From assembly GCA_022376515.1 (NCBI GenBank), contig WTXI01000013.1:186001-250000 (forward strand): a DNA stretch of 64,000 nt. Reading direction: 5' to 3'. Shown here one piece after another: positions 1-8,920 of this stretch (the first letter of the stretch is position 1; every line of letters begins with the position of its first letter). Below the pieces are notes generated by a model. It was given only the letters and a program-made list of their open reading frames with translations. It searched no databases and was not told where the DNA came from. Origin of the DNA: Lactifluus volemus (lineage: Eukaryota; Basidiomycota; Agaricomycetes; Russulales; Russulaceae). Position numbers and translations under genes: made by a program.

Positions 1-1157
1 CAAGGTAGCAGGACAAGCCCGCCAACCTGCAAGACAATTCACAAGCAGCGTGACTGAGACACTTCCATGCCAGAAGCATTCGGAAAAATGGAATCAGCGA
101 CTCTAGATCTAGAGGCCTTGGCTGTCATCCATTAGCTTCAACCCTCGTTACCTGAACGTGATACTTGTTGAATGGTTCGAAAGGTGCCTGTGAGCTGTGA
201 TAACTTTCTTGCATATACTCAACTGCCCTTTTCCCGATTCACCGGAGAAGATGTCAGGCTCCGGGCTGCTCGGCTTGGAGACACACTTGTACCGTGATCA
301 TGACAGAAGTGGAAAGTGGTAGTAAGGACTCAATTGTGATTGTTCTTAGCTGCATGGCCTCTCAGGTCAAGAACAACAGCACGGGTCTTAGGAATCGCCG
401 TGTCTGACTCCATTAGGACGATCAATTACAGCATTACTGTAGGTTGTGGCCCATCGCGGCGTTACCTCACTGCACATTATCTATTGAGCGCAGGTACACA
501 CCAAGTGTTTCTTTCTAGCCAATTGGAGCTAAAGAACAGCTCAGGGTCAATTGTGTTGAATGGCCTCTCGATTTCATCTACAGATAGTTTCGCATCGCAT
601 CGATCCCATCATGACCTTGATCCCGTGACTGCCAGTGATGTTCAAGTTGGCTGGGCGACGGTCCGGGCACATCACTTTTGTATTACTCATTGTGAACACA
701 GGACATGCCAATGCGCTTCTTATTGCCATTTGGAAACACAAAATCACGTTTTTACGATTAACGCTCGCTGAACACAGGAATATTGCCAATTGGAGTACAG
801 GAACAACTCAGGGTCATAACGTTTGCGCCGCCTCTTATATCCATAGACGGTGAACTATTAGAGAGCGGTATAGACTCCCATCGCAATCATCTGTGATCTC
901 GCAGCGCTGGCAGAGACAGGCACGGTAGTACGGCTAGTAGATGGGCGGCACAAACGCCCCTACGGTATTGATTTATGTGCGCGCAGGAATCCTGTAGCCA
1001 ATTGGGGTCTGTTGCACAGTGTTCTCAAGTGATGGAAGGGACGGCCAATAGATTGGCCCGACTCTGGATACGGTTTCATACGACAAAGTGGGTCATGATA
1101 TGGTCGCTCGCTACATTTCCGAGTCTTGGGACATATAGGTTTGCTCATAAAAAAATC

Positions 1158-1166
1158 TATATAAAT
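1158..1166 (+). promoter_or_regulatory. TATA box of His-rich repeat gene, copy 1
   Basis: TATATAAAT lies about 170 bases upstream of the ATG and is preserved at the matching place in the second copy (7809-7816). A transcript starting about 30 bases downstream would have a leader of roughly 140 bases before the ATG. Confidence 0.6.
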
Positions 1167-1337
1167 CCCCCAGGTTTTGCTTCAGTTCCAGCATCCCACT
1201 GAACTGTACGTCCACACAACCATCTCATTAGCACCAAAGCGACGCGCTCACCCTTCCTCCTCCAGATTATCTCAACCAAACCAAACACAACCAGTTTTTT
1301 TTAAACGTTTGAATTTGTTTTGACCAGTCGTCTAACA

Positions 1338-2032
1338 ATGGTGAGTTAGATCCCCCATGCATGCCCACGTGGTAGCACCGGGTCTCCGTAGTTCGACACG
1401 TTGGGCTAATTCATTGTATACAGCCCAAGCACTCAGCCCCCCATCACTCGGAGCCCCACCACTCGGAGCCTCATCACTCTGAGCCCCACCACTCGGCGCC
1501 TCACCACTCGGACGAGTCGTTGCCGTTGCCTCCCCACTCTGAGCCCCACCACTCGGAGCCTCATCACTCTGAGCCTCACCACTCTGAGCCCCACCACTCG
1601 GAGCCTCATCACTCGGAGCCTCACCACTCGGAGCCCCACCACTCGGAGCCTCATCACTCTGAGCCCCACCACTCGGCGCCTCACCACTCGGACGAGTCGT
1701 TGCCGTTGCCTCACCACTCGGAGCCTCACCACTCTGAGGCCCGCTTGCCCCACCCCAACTTGAAGCATCTCTCGATCCTCAAGTGGCTCCGCGTCCTCAA
1801 CCCAGAGAGCCTCATCTTCCAGTGGGTCGCCGACAGTGCCTGGCACGCTGTCAAAGGCGGAGCCAGCAATCCCGATGGCTTCTTGATGGAAATAATGCAG
1901 TCCGCTGCTGATCATCAGTTCCACTTCAGGATTACCGAACACGGCAACCCCATCAAGGCCTCCGAGCTCACGTTCAAGGAAGCTCCCAAGTTTGCCAAGA
2001 TCCTCGAGGAACTTATCGTTCATCTCAAGTGA
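1338..2032 (+). CDS. Histidine-rich HHSEP-repeat protein, copy 1 (two exons, ATG-only first exon)
   Basis: Coding exon 1 is only the ATG at 1338-1340, followed directly by GTGAGT. The intron runs 1341-1423 (ends TACAG) and exon 2 is 1424-2032, giving 203 residues. Exon 2 starts PKHSA, then has 17 HHS-containing pentads of the HHSEP type with variants HHSAP and HHSD. A 180-nt higher-order duplication is visible: the block ending DESLPLP occurs twice, at 1481-1530 and 1661-1710. A non-repetitive C-terminal part of about 95 residues follows (from LPHPNLKHLS to EELIVHLK) and is nearly identical in copy 2. No signal peptide or membrane segment is seen. The family is not recognised. Histidine pairs could bind metal ions, but that is inference. 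The splice model is supported by both copies keeping the same start, donor, acceptor and frame. Confidence 0.7.
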
Positions 2033-2415
2033 TTTTGCAGTAGTAAAAACTCTTTTAAGTTGGCGATTACTTGTTACATCGGCCCCCACCGTTTATCTCC
2101 AAGTTGCGACATTTTCTTGGTAGTAGATGGTTTGTCTACAGGGCCTGTTCTGTCAATTAGATGTACGCCTTCCCGTTTTGTTTTGTCCGTTTGAATGTGT
2201 CAGGATTGTGTCAGGATTCTAGGTAGTGATTCTCTGTGTTCACGTAGGAGTACACTGCTTGGATGTTACAATGACAATATGAGTTTGAGTTTGAAATGTT
2301 TATGGTACGAGGACGGTATGTCGGAAAAAATGAGATTACCATATCAGCGGAAATATGCACATATAAGTATCTAAATGTTCATCAGAATTCCGGGAGGGTG
2401 ATCCAACCGATCTCC

Positions 2416-2576
2416 TCCATGAATCACACATAACACCTTCTTGGATCAGTAAGTCTGATCACAATGATCTGTTTGACAGGTCTTCATTAGCCTGACAGCA
2501 TTGATATGCTCCATGAATCACACATAGCACCATTTCGGAACAAACAAATCTGACCACACATGATCTGTTTGACGGG
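2416..2576. repeat. Pair of imperfect ~65-bp direct repeats
   Basis: TCCATGAATCACACATA begins both 2416 and about 2511, and each unit ends TGATCTGTTTGAC. Middle parts differ by substitutions. No gene is seen here; the segment is AT-rich intergenic DNA downstream of the first His-rich gene. Confidence 0.6.
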
Positions 2577-2674
2577 TGATGATATCACGTTATCAGTCTT
2601 ATCAGTAGTTATCTTACTATCTCGAGGTTATCGCTGGTTTCATAGTTATCGACTTGATTAGCGGTAATCAGCCG

Positions 2675-2744
2675 AATCAGTGTTATCAGCAATATCTGAC
2701 TAATCAGTGTTATCAGCAATATCTGACTAATCAGCAGTTATCAC
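2675..2744. repeat. 27-bp tandem repeat
   Basis: A 27-base unit beginning AATCAGTGTTATCAGC is present twice in a row (2675-2701 and 2702-2728), followed by a partial third unit. The surrounding 100 bases are rich in TTATC words. The stretch from 2745 to 2870 shows no convincing gene. Confidence 0.75.
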
Positions 2745-2869
2745 ATATTATCCCCTCACGTGCACACATTCAGAATGGTCATACAATGATATTCCAAATC
2801 ATAATACATAGTCTATATGAAAGTATGAATACATGCCATACTGAGCAAACAAAGGGAATGGCATTGTGG

Positions 2870-3538
2870 CCCCATTCAACCAGGTGACCAGGACGAGGCT
2901 CGGACAATGAAGATGGAAATGACTTGCCGGGTTTTGAGCTCTGGTCTTTGTCTGCGGGCTGCTGGTTCCCGATGGCGCTCTTACAATGTCTTTGACCGGG
3001 TAATCTAATTCAAACTAGGCTGGTGAGACCGGTCGAATTTGAGAACTGACAGGACTCACCTTCGCTATCGGGGTTCGGATTGTCCCAGCACTGGCATCGT
3101 CACCCTTCCACTCCGTAGTTCCTTGTAAACGGCAAATGTATCCCAAAACGTCGTCGGTGACGGTGCCCCGACATTTTGATAGCATCAAGTCGCGCAGACC
3201 AAGGACATGGCCAAGACGTTGGGAAACGACCGAGGGGGGTGACAGGAATAAGGTTGCTTGGACCCTGCTGCTAGCCACCTAGAACGAGAACAGAACAAGT
3301 GTCAAACTCAGGAATCTGAAACGACGAGTTCACGCAACTCTCAACGAGCTCTGCTCCACCAACTATATCGGCACCAGCCCTTTTGGTTTCTTCTGTGGCC
3401 TTCCCTTCAACAACGGCGAGTACCTTATCCTTGGCCTTGGTTTGGGCTTCCTGCGGAGGAAGACACGTCCTCAAGGGATGGCTAAACCCCTTGGCATAGC
3501 CATTTTGATGTCGCGTTCGGAGAACCAACTTCAACAGC
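2870..3538 (-). pseudogene. Mitochondrial large-subunit ribosomal protein uL1m (MRPL1) relic
   Basis: Reading the minus strand from 3538, fragments of uL1m appear in order in changing frames: AVEVGSPNAT, then MAMPRGLAIP, then LPPQEAQTKAKDKVLAVVEG and AGADIVGGAELVE, then RLGHVLGLRDLM with KCRGTVTDDV and LQGTTEWKG, then IRTPIAK. A GTGAGT donor (3059-3054) and a TTGAATTAG acceptor bound a 55-nt intron. The last exon (from 3004) retains YPVKDIV, then in another frame a region resembling the family C-terminus (FPSSLSEPRPG). The living protein is a 54S ribosome subunit that binds rRNA near the L1 stalk. Frame changes inside conserved motifs indicate a dead copy. Retained introns argue against retroposition. 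The N-terminal exons are missing. Confidence 0.7.
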
Positions 3539-3604
3539 CTATGTAAAAATGAGTCGAATAGAAATAAGCACACACAAATTCTGAACGCACTCGTACGACG
3601 TTAA

Positions 3605-4280
3605 TCAGTGCATCTTGTCTATCAAATCTTCGGGTGCCTCATCCGGTACCGGCTCCTTGAAGCGCACCGTCCTGGTCTCGACTCGGGCTGGCGGTCGCGG
3701 AGGTGGGGCAGGTTCGAGAGGCCGGGAAGCCTCCCTAAATTGATAGTTTGACGGCTCCCGGTCTCGTTCAGAGGCTCGCCAGTCGCGTTCAGGTTCCCGT
3801 GGATCACGAGCGTCCCAGGGACTCGGGATGTGGTCCGGAACGTCGGCGCGAGAAGCGTGAGCGTGGGGGGTTAATTGATCTTCCCATAGAGGGAAGGGGG
3901 CTGGAGTGGAATCGAGAAAACAGCTCTGCGGTGTCGAAGACTTCGGCAAGTTCGAATGATTCTCCGGCTCGCCGCTGAGGCTGTAGCGTGATAAGCCTGG
4001 ATGTCATGAGGTCTCTGTCTTCAGGGTGGAAACCATACCAGAAAGCCTGATCCCTTTCTTCCTCTGTGAGACGGTGGCTGTCCAGCAAGGACTTGGTCAG
4101 GAAGTTGAAGTGCCGATAGTATCGGAGCACGTTCAACTCGTCCCGAATGCGTGCTTGAGAATGTTGCCGGATGCACTCGTAGAGGCGTTGTTTCGAGTAC
4201 CGATTACGAGGGTTGAGGTCAGGGTAGGCGGTCTGTAGGGAGAGGCGGAAGTCCGTCCAGTTGACATCCACAAGTGTCAT
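3605..4280 (-). pseudogene. Retrotransposon gag-like fragment
   Basis: From the ATG at 4280 (MTLVDVNWTDF) the minus strand encodes a stretch with LNVLRYYRHFNFL and AFWYGFHPEDRDLM, motifs I associate with gag-like proteins of Agaricomycete LTR retrotransposons. Around 3804-3949 the reading moves to another frame, ending in RTVRFKEPVPDEAPEDLIDKMH at 3605. No zinc knuckle, protease, reverse transcriptase or LTR is seen nearby, so this is an orphan, frameshifted piece. It abuts the uL1m relic with no obvious boundary sequence. A domesticated gag-derived gene is less likely given the frame break. Confidence 0.45.
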
Positions 4281-5065
4281 TTTCTCTGCATCGTAGATGC
4301 TCGGCTGTACTAATACGGTGAGAAATGGTGGAGAAAAAGGAATTGAAACAAGGCAGGACGAAAGGAGGACGAGAATGGGCGCGCTTGGTGTAAACCCGCA
4401 CGTGGGCGAGCGAAATGAAGACAAGGTGCGGAGCGCACTTTCAGACACCTATGAGGGGGGATAAGAGGGATTAAAACGAGAGGAATGAACCTGAGTACAA
4501 GCTTTGAAGCTCTCTGCACAATCACTGCAGTATCATGATGGGGGTCAGATGGCTAGGAGGAAAATGAGCGGGGATGCAAATTCACTTACCATGATTGGGT
4601 TTATATGTCATCAGCCAGGCGTGCACCCAGGGGGTGTTTTGGAGCCATTAGACAAGGGCGGGAGAAGGGCGCTGTCAGTAGCGCTGTGGCGTCCTCAGAA
4701 CGCCGCCTCGGTATGTGAAAAACAAAAGCAGGTACAAACAGATCAAAGGTAGAGTCACGAGATTGGTCATGCCCGAGGCACAGATGTCATGGCATGGAAA
4801 ACAGGAGCGAGGTTGGCCGATGATCCGGGGCATGAAAGACGGCCGAAGAGGGCGATGGAAGTGTAAAACTTGTAGGACAGAATGAGGGAGGAGAAAGGAG
4901 GTGGTGCGAGGCAAGCAGGGAAAGGGCAGAAGACGAGTGAAATAAGGCATGTGGGAGGTCCGGGGGTGGGGTGAATTGAGGTCAGCGGTGACGGACTCGG
5001 AGTAGTACTAGTGCTATCCCTCCCCCCTCTTTGCAAAGGAAAGCGTTAAGATCGTCGAGTAAGAA
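4281..5065. other. Intergenic stretch without a supported gene
   Basis: Only short overlapping frames on both strands are present here, with no coherent motif, intron pattern or conserved domain. It separates the minus-strand gag-like relic from the plus-strand relic starting at 5066. Confidence 0.4.
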
Positions 5066-6809
5066 GTGCACCCCCTGGATTCTTCCGTTCTTTACAACAG
5101 CTCGTCCGATGCCTCTCCCCTCCTTCACAACGCTGCTCGTGCCTTGGGTCTCCCTGCCAGTTTTCCTCATTCCTATCTTACACTCTTCAACCAACGATCT
5201 AATATGTCTTTTCGCTTCGTTTCTTCACCCTCATCACCTAGCGACGTGGGCGTCCCTCCTCCGGAAGAGAAGTACACAGGTCATATTCTTGTTAGCGAGT
5301 ATCACGTTTCGTTTCTTCCGAGAAAATTCCCCCAAATATCCAAGCTCGGCAGTAGGTTAGATAATGGTGGTGGGGACTTTACGCCTTTGCCAACAAAGCT
5401 AAGGGTATCAACCAGTGTATCCTTTTCATGGCTGGTATCAGCCTAATGGTGCCCTACTTGACTCGCCCTCAACTTGCTCCTTGGCTGGTAAGTTTCGTTT
5501 GAATGTCCTACTATCGGTCCTCATTCACTGGCACCTGTGTTTCCAAAGCTCTCCATACCCACACCTCGCTGCCTATCGAACACCCTCAAATTGTGCATAT
5601 TTCCCCCAGAGTCATCTACCGCTTCCTCCTTCCAGTCACTTTCTTCCAGTGAAGGTGACGCTGACTTCCCCGCATGGGACATGACGGCAGACCCCCATGT
5701 CTCAAAGTTGACAAATTCCCGGCGTTCTGCCTATCAGTATCAACCCTTCGCCGACGACGAAAGTAGCGATTCTGTAAGTGCGCCCGGCATCTCCGATGGT
5801 TTCGGCATCCAAGGCACATTTCCTAGCACCGAACGCATTCGCGTGCGTTGGGCAGCTCCGGTACGGAACATCCAAAATGGGATTCGCGAAGGCCGCAGGC
5901 GAGTCGGGGTAACGGATGTGCGTGGAGAGATCCTATGCACAGTCTTGGGACGCGGCCGCGACAAGGCTGCTGGAAAAGAAGGCGTGCTGGTACACTTGGA
6001 TTACAAAGGGACCCGTGAGGGTCTTTTGTATCCGGGCGTTGCTACCCCTCTCGGTATGGATGTAGGACTGGAGGCGAAAGGATGTAACGTGAACTGGGCG
6101 ACGGTTACCGAGTTCTGGGTGGGATGTTACTGGCGACCCTGGATATACTGGGCATGACATAAGTGGCGTGGAACACCGTAACCCGTGCATTGAAAAGCAA
6201 GCAGCCTACTAGGACGTCTTCTATCACGCAATCCGAGCTGAGCCTGCCTTTTCCATCCTTATCGATCACCCTGCACATCAGCATCAACGAGTTACTCCCA
6301 CCCAACAGGAACGTCTTTACATTGTTCATCAAGGGTACAGTTCTAGTCACCTCAAGATTTACGTCGTCCCCCGACGGATCCCCTCACTCATCCGATGCTG
6401 ACGATGAATCAAGAAGCCAAGGTGTTTCATTCCTGCGATTTCGCGTCCTTGCAGCCGACAAGAACACATCGAGACGACCGCTCGCAACAATATGGATTTA
6501 CCAACAGATGCTCTGGACGTGTTCCCCTCTTCAGAACTCAAGGGACAATGGATTGAATTAACACGCGGGGCACGTACCCGAATCAGCTCTCAGGGCGGTC
6601 GTGTCACTCTCCGCCCGCTCCCGCTTCCACATGCCCTGGTTGCCTTCCCATCCTCGACGCAACGTGGGAACGCTGATCGCCCGATGCTCGCATACGCACA
6701 TCAGACCTCCATCGCGTCCCATCGTCCTCTGCATTGCGTGAATCGCCGCACACGACTCTCCACTGCCTCGTGTGCCCCTCCTCCCACACGACACCACTGG
6801 GGTGTGTGA
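5066..6809 (+). pseudogene. Frameshifted relic of an intron-containing basidiomycete gene
   Basis: A coherent protein appears in pieces on the plus strand. From ATG 5204 comes MSFRFVSSPSSPSDVG then EEKYTGHILVSEYHVSF. In another frame from 5428 comes MAGISLMVPYLTRPQLAPWL, ending at a GTAAGT donor. An acceptor (TTTCCAAAG) precedes LSIPTPRCLSN and a long exon with TFPSTERIRVRWAAP, RRRVGVTDVRGE and GVATPLGMDVGLEAKGC. After a stop at 6155, GDPGYTGHDISG, LKIYV and SSPDGSPHSSDADDESRSQG follow, each in a different frame. The order and style resemble conserved Agaricomycete proteins of unknown function, but I cannot name the family. Repeated frame changes suggest decay. The last open frame ends at 6809. 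The 6810-7067 stretch holds nothing I can support. Confidence 0.5.
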
Positions 6810-7146
6810 ACGATGCAGATCATCAACCTGTCGAAACGTTGTGGTCGCTACCAAATGGGCAACTGACGTGTGACTGTGGAGATACTTGTACTTGCTAGGT
6901 CCACCTAGTATGATGTAATTTTGTGGAGAAATCAAGAGCTGATCAGGAATGATGACCAATGGAGGTAGGAAACGGAGTCCTGATCAGCACAATGACCTCC
7001 ATCATAACCCCTTCAGGCTGATCTCGAACACCCAACCCGACCAGCCGAGTTATGCTGTCCCCTTGCTGTAGGTTGTAGCCTATCGCGGCGTTACCTCACT
7101 GCCCATTAATTGTTGAGCGCAGGTATACATCAAGTGTTTCTTCTAG

Positions 7147-7341
7147 CTAATTGGAGCTAAAGAACAGCTCAGGGTCAATTGTGTTGAACGGCCTCTCGAT
7201 TTCATCTACAAACAGATAGTCGGCAAAATCGGACAGTTTCGCATCGCATCGATCCATCATGATCTTGATCCCGTGACTGATTGCAATACGTTCAAGTTGG
7301 CTGGGCGACGGCCCGGGCACATCACTCTTTGTATTACTCAT
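7147..7341 (-). pseudogene. Short antisense coding relic within the direct repeat
   Basis: The minus strand has 64 open codons with protein-like composition, including SQLERIAISHGIKIMMD, FADYLFVDEIERPFN and TIDPELFFSSN before the stop. The matching place in copy 1 (about 505-680) keeps pieces of this sequence but lacks about 25 bases and is out of frame. No family is recognised. It may be the 3' end of a gene captured in the duplicated segment. Start codon and upstream exons are not visible. Confidence 0.3.
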
Positions 7342-7808
7342 TGAACACAGGACATGCCAATGCGCTTCTTATTGCCATTTGGAAACACAAAATCACGTTT
7401 TTACGATTAACGCTCGCTGAACACAGGAATATTGCCAATTGGAGTACAGGAACAACTCAGGGTCATAACGTTTGCGCCGCCTCTTATATTCATGGACGGT
7501 GAACTATTAGACAGCGGTATCGACTTCCATCGCCATAACCTGTGATCTCATAGCGCTGGCGGGGACAGGCACGGCAGTACAGCTAGTAGATGGGCGGCAC
7601 AAACGCCCCTGCGGTATTGATTTATGTGCGCGCGCAGGAATCCTATAGCCAATTGGGGTCTGTTGCACAGTGTTCTCAAGTGATGGAAGGGACGGCCAAT
7701 AGATTGGCCCGACTCTGGATACGGTTTCATACGACAAAGTGGGTCATGATATGGTCGCTCGCTACATTTCCGAGTCTCGAAACATATAGGTTTGCTCATA
7801 AAAAAATC

Positions 7809-7816
7809 TATATAAA
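7809..7816 (+). promoter_or_regulatory. TATA box of His-rich repeat gene, copy 2
   Basis: TATATAAA about 170 bases upstream of the ATG at 7985, at the same place as in copy 1 and inside an almost unchanged 50-base context. Confidence 0.6.
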
Positions 7817-7984
7817 CCCCCCAGGTTTTGCTTCAGTTCCAGCATCCCACTGAACTGTACGTCCACACAACCATCTCATTAGCACCAAAGCGACGCGCTC
7901 ACCCTTCCTCTAGATTATCTCAACCAAACCAAACACAACCAGTTTTTTTAAACCTTTGAATTTGTTTTGACCAGTCGTCTAACA

Positions 7985-8578
7985 ATGGTGAGTTAGATCC
8001 CCCATGCGTAGCACCGGGTCTCCGTAGTTGGACACGATGGGCTAATTCATTGTATACAGCCCAAGCACTCAGCCCCCCATCACTCGGAGCCCCACCACTC
8101 TGAGCCTCATCACTCTGAGCCCCACCATTCGGAGCCCCACCACTCCGAGCCTCATCACTCGGAGCCTCACCACTCCGAGCCTCACCACTCTGAGCCCCAC
8201 CACTCGGAGCCCCACCACTCGGAGCCCCACCACTCGGAGCCCCACCACTCGGAGCCTCATCACTCTGAGCCCCACCACTCTGGACCCCACTTGCCCCACC
8301 CCAACTTGAAGCATCTCTCGATCCTCAAGTGGCTCCGCGTCCTCAACCCAGAGAGCCTCATCTTCCAGTGGGTTGCCGACAGTGCCTGGCACGCTGTCAA
8401 AGGCGGAGCCAGCAATCCCGACGGCTTCTTGATGGAAATAATGCAGTCCGCTGCTGATCATCAGTTCCACTTCAGGATTACCGAACACGGCAACCCCATC
8501 AAGGCCTCCGAGCTCACGTTCAAGGAAGCTCCCAAGTTTGCCAAGATCCTCGAGGAACTTATCGTTCATCTCAAGTGA
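7985..8578 (+). CDS. Histidine-rich HHSEP-repeat protein, copy 2 (two exons)
   Basis: Structure repeats copy 1: ATG at 7985-7987, intron 7988-8059 (GTGAGT to TACAG), exon 2 from 8060 to the stop at 8578, 173 residues. Exon 2 encodes PKHSA, 14 consecutive HHS pentads (13 HHSE and a last HHSG) and then the same C-terminal part, nearly unchanged. The DESLPLP spacers of copy 1 are absent, so repeat number and order differ while the unique C-terminus is kept. That contrast suggests selection on the C-terminus and slippage in the repeat. Function is unknown. Metal binding or a structural or secreted role are guesses; no signal peptide is visible. Confidence 0.7.
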
Positions 8579-8920
8579 TTTTTTTGCAGTAATAAAGATC
8601 TCTTTTAAGTTGGCGATTACTTGTTACATGGGCCCCCACCGTTTATCTCCAAGTTGCGACATTTTCTTAGTAGTAGATGGTTTGTCTACGGGGCCTGTTC
8701 TGTCAATTACATGTACGCCTTCCCGGTTTGTTTTGTTCGTTTGAATGTGTCAGGATTCTAGGTAGTGATTCTCTGTGTTCACGTAGGAGTACACTGCTTG
8801 AATGTTACAATGACAATATGGGTTTGAGTTTGAAATGTTTATGGTACGAGGACGTAGAGAAAGCGCGATCTATACCATTCGTTGGCAATCATCGTCTACT
8901 AGTAGTACGCGACCAGGCTA

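Larger units (their letters stand above)
440..2315. repeat. Segmental direct repeat, copy 1 (partner 7068-8855)
   Basis: This stretch is strongly similar, in the same orientation, to 7068-8855. Similarity starts near the GTAGGTTGTGGCC-like string and ends at a shared TATGGTACGAGGACG, after which the flanks diverge. The unit holds an antisense coding relic, a TATA box, the leader, the tiny first exon, the intron and the His-rich repeat gene. Small indels, for example in the intron and in repeat number, distinguish the copies. Boundaries are by eye and good to about 10-20 bases. Confidence 0.85.
7068..8855. repeat. Segmental direct repeat, copy 2 (partner 440-2315)
   Basis: Same-orientation copy of 440-2315, beginning GTAGGTTGTAGCC and ending TATGGTACGAGGACG. 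It is slightly shorter, mainly because the His-rich repeat has fewer units and the small intron lost about 11 bases. Promoter, leader, intron and 3' flank are all included, so a whole transcription unit was duplicated. Confidence 0.85.

Noticed and set aside
1433..2089. 218-codon minus-strand frame rich in Val, Leu, Arg and Gly
   Set aside because: It is the mirror of the HHSEP codon repeat. The spliced plus-strand gene explains the sequence; the same mirror frame occurs at 8069-8569.
3605..4448. Full-length LTR retrotransposon
   Set aside because: Only a gag-like piece is present. No LTR pair, primer-binding site, protease or reverse transcriptase motifs were found within several kilobases.
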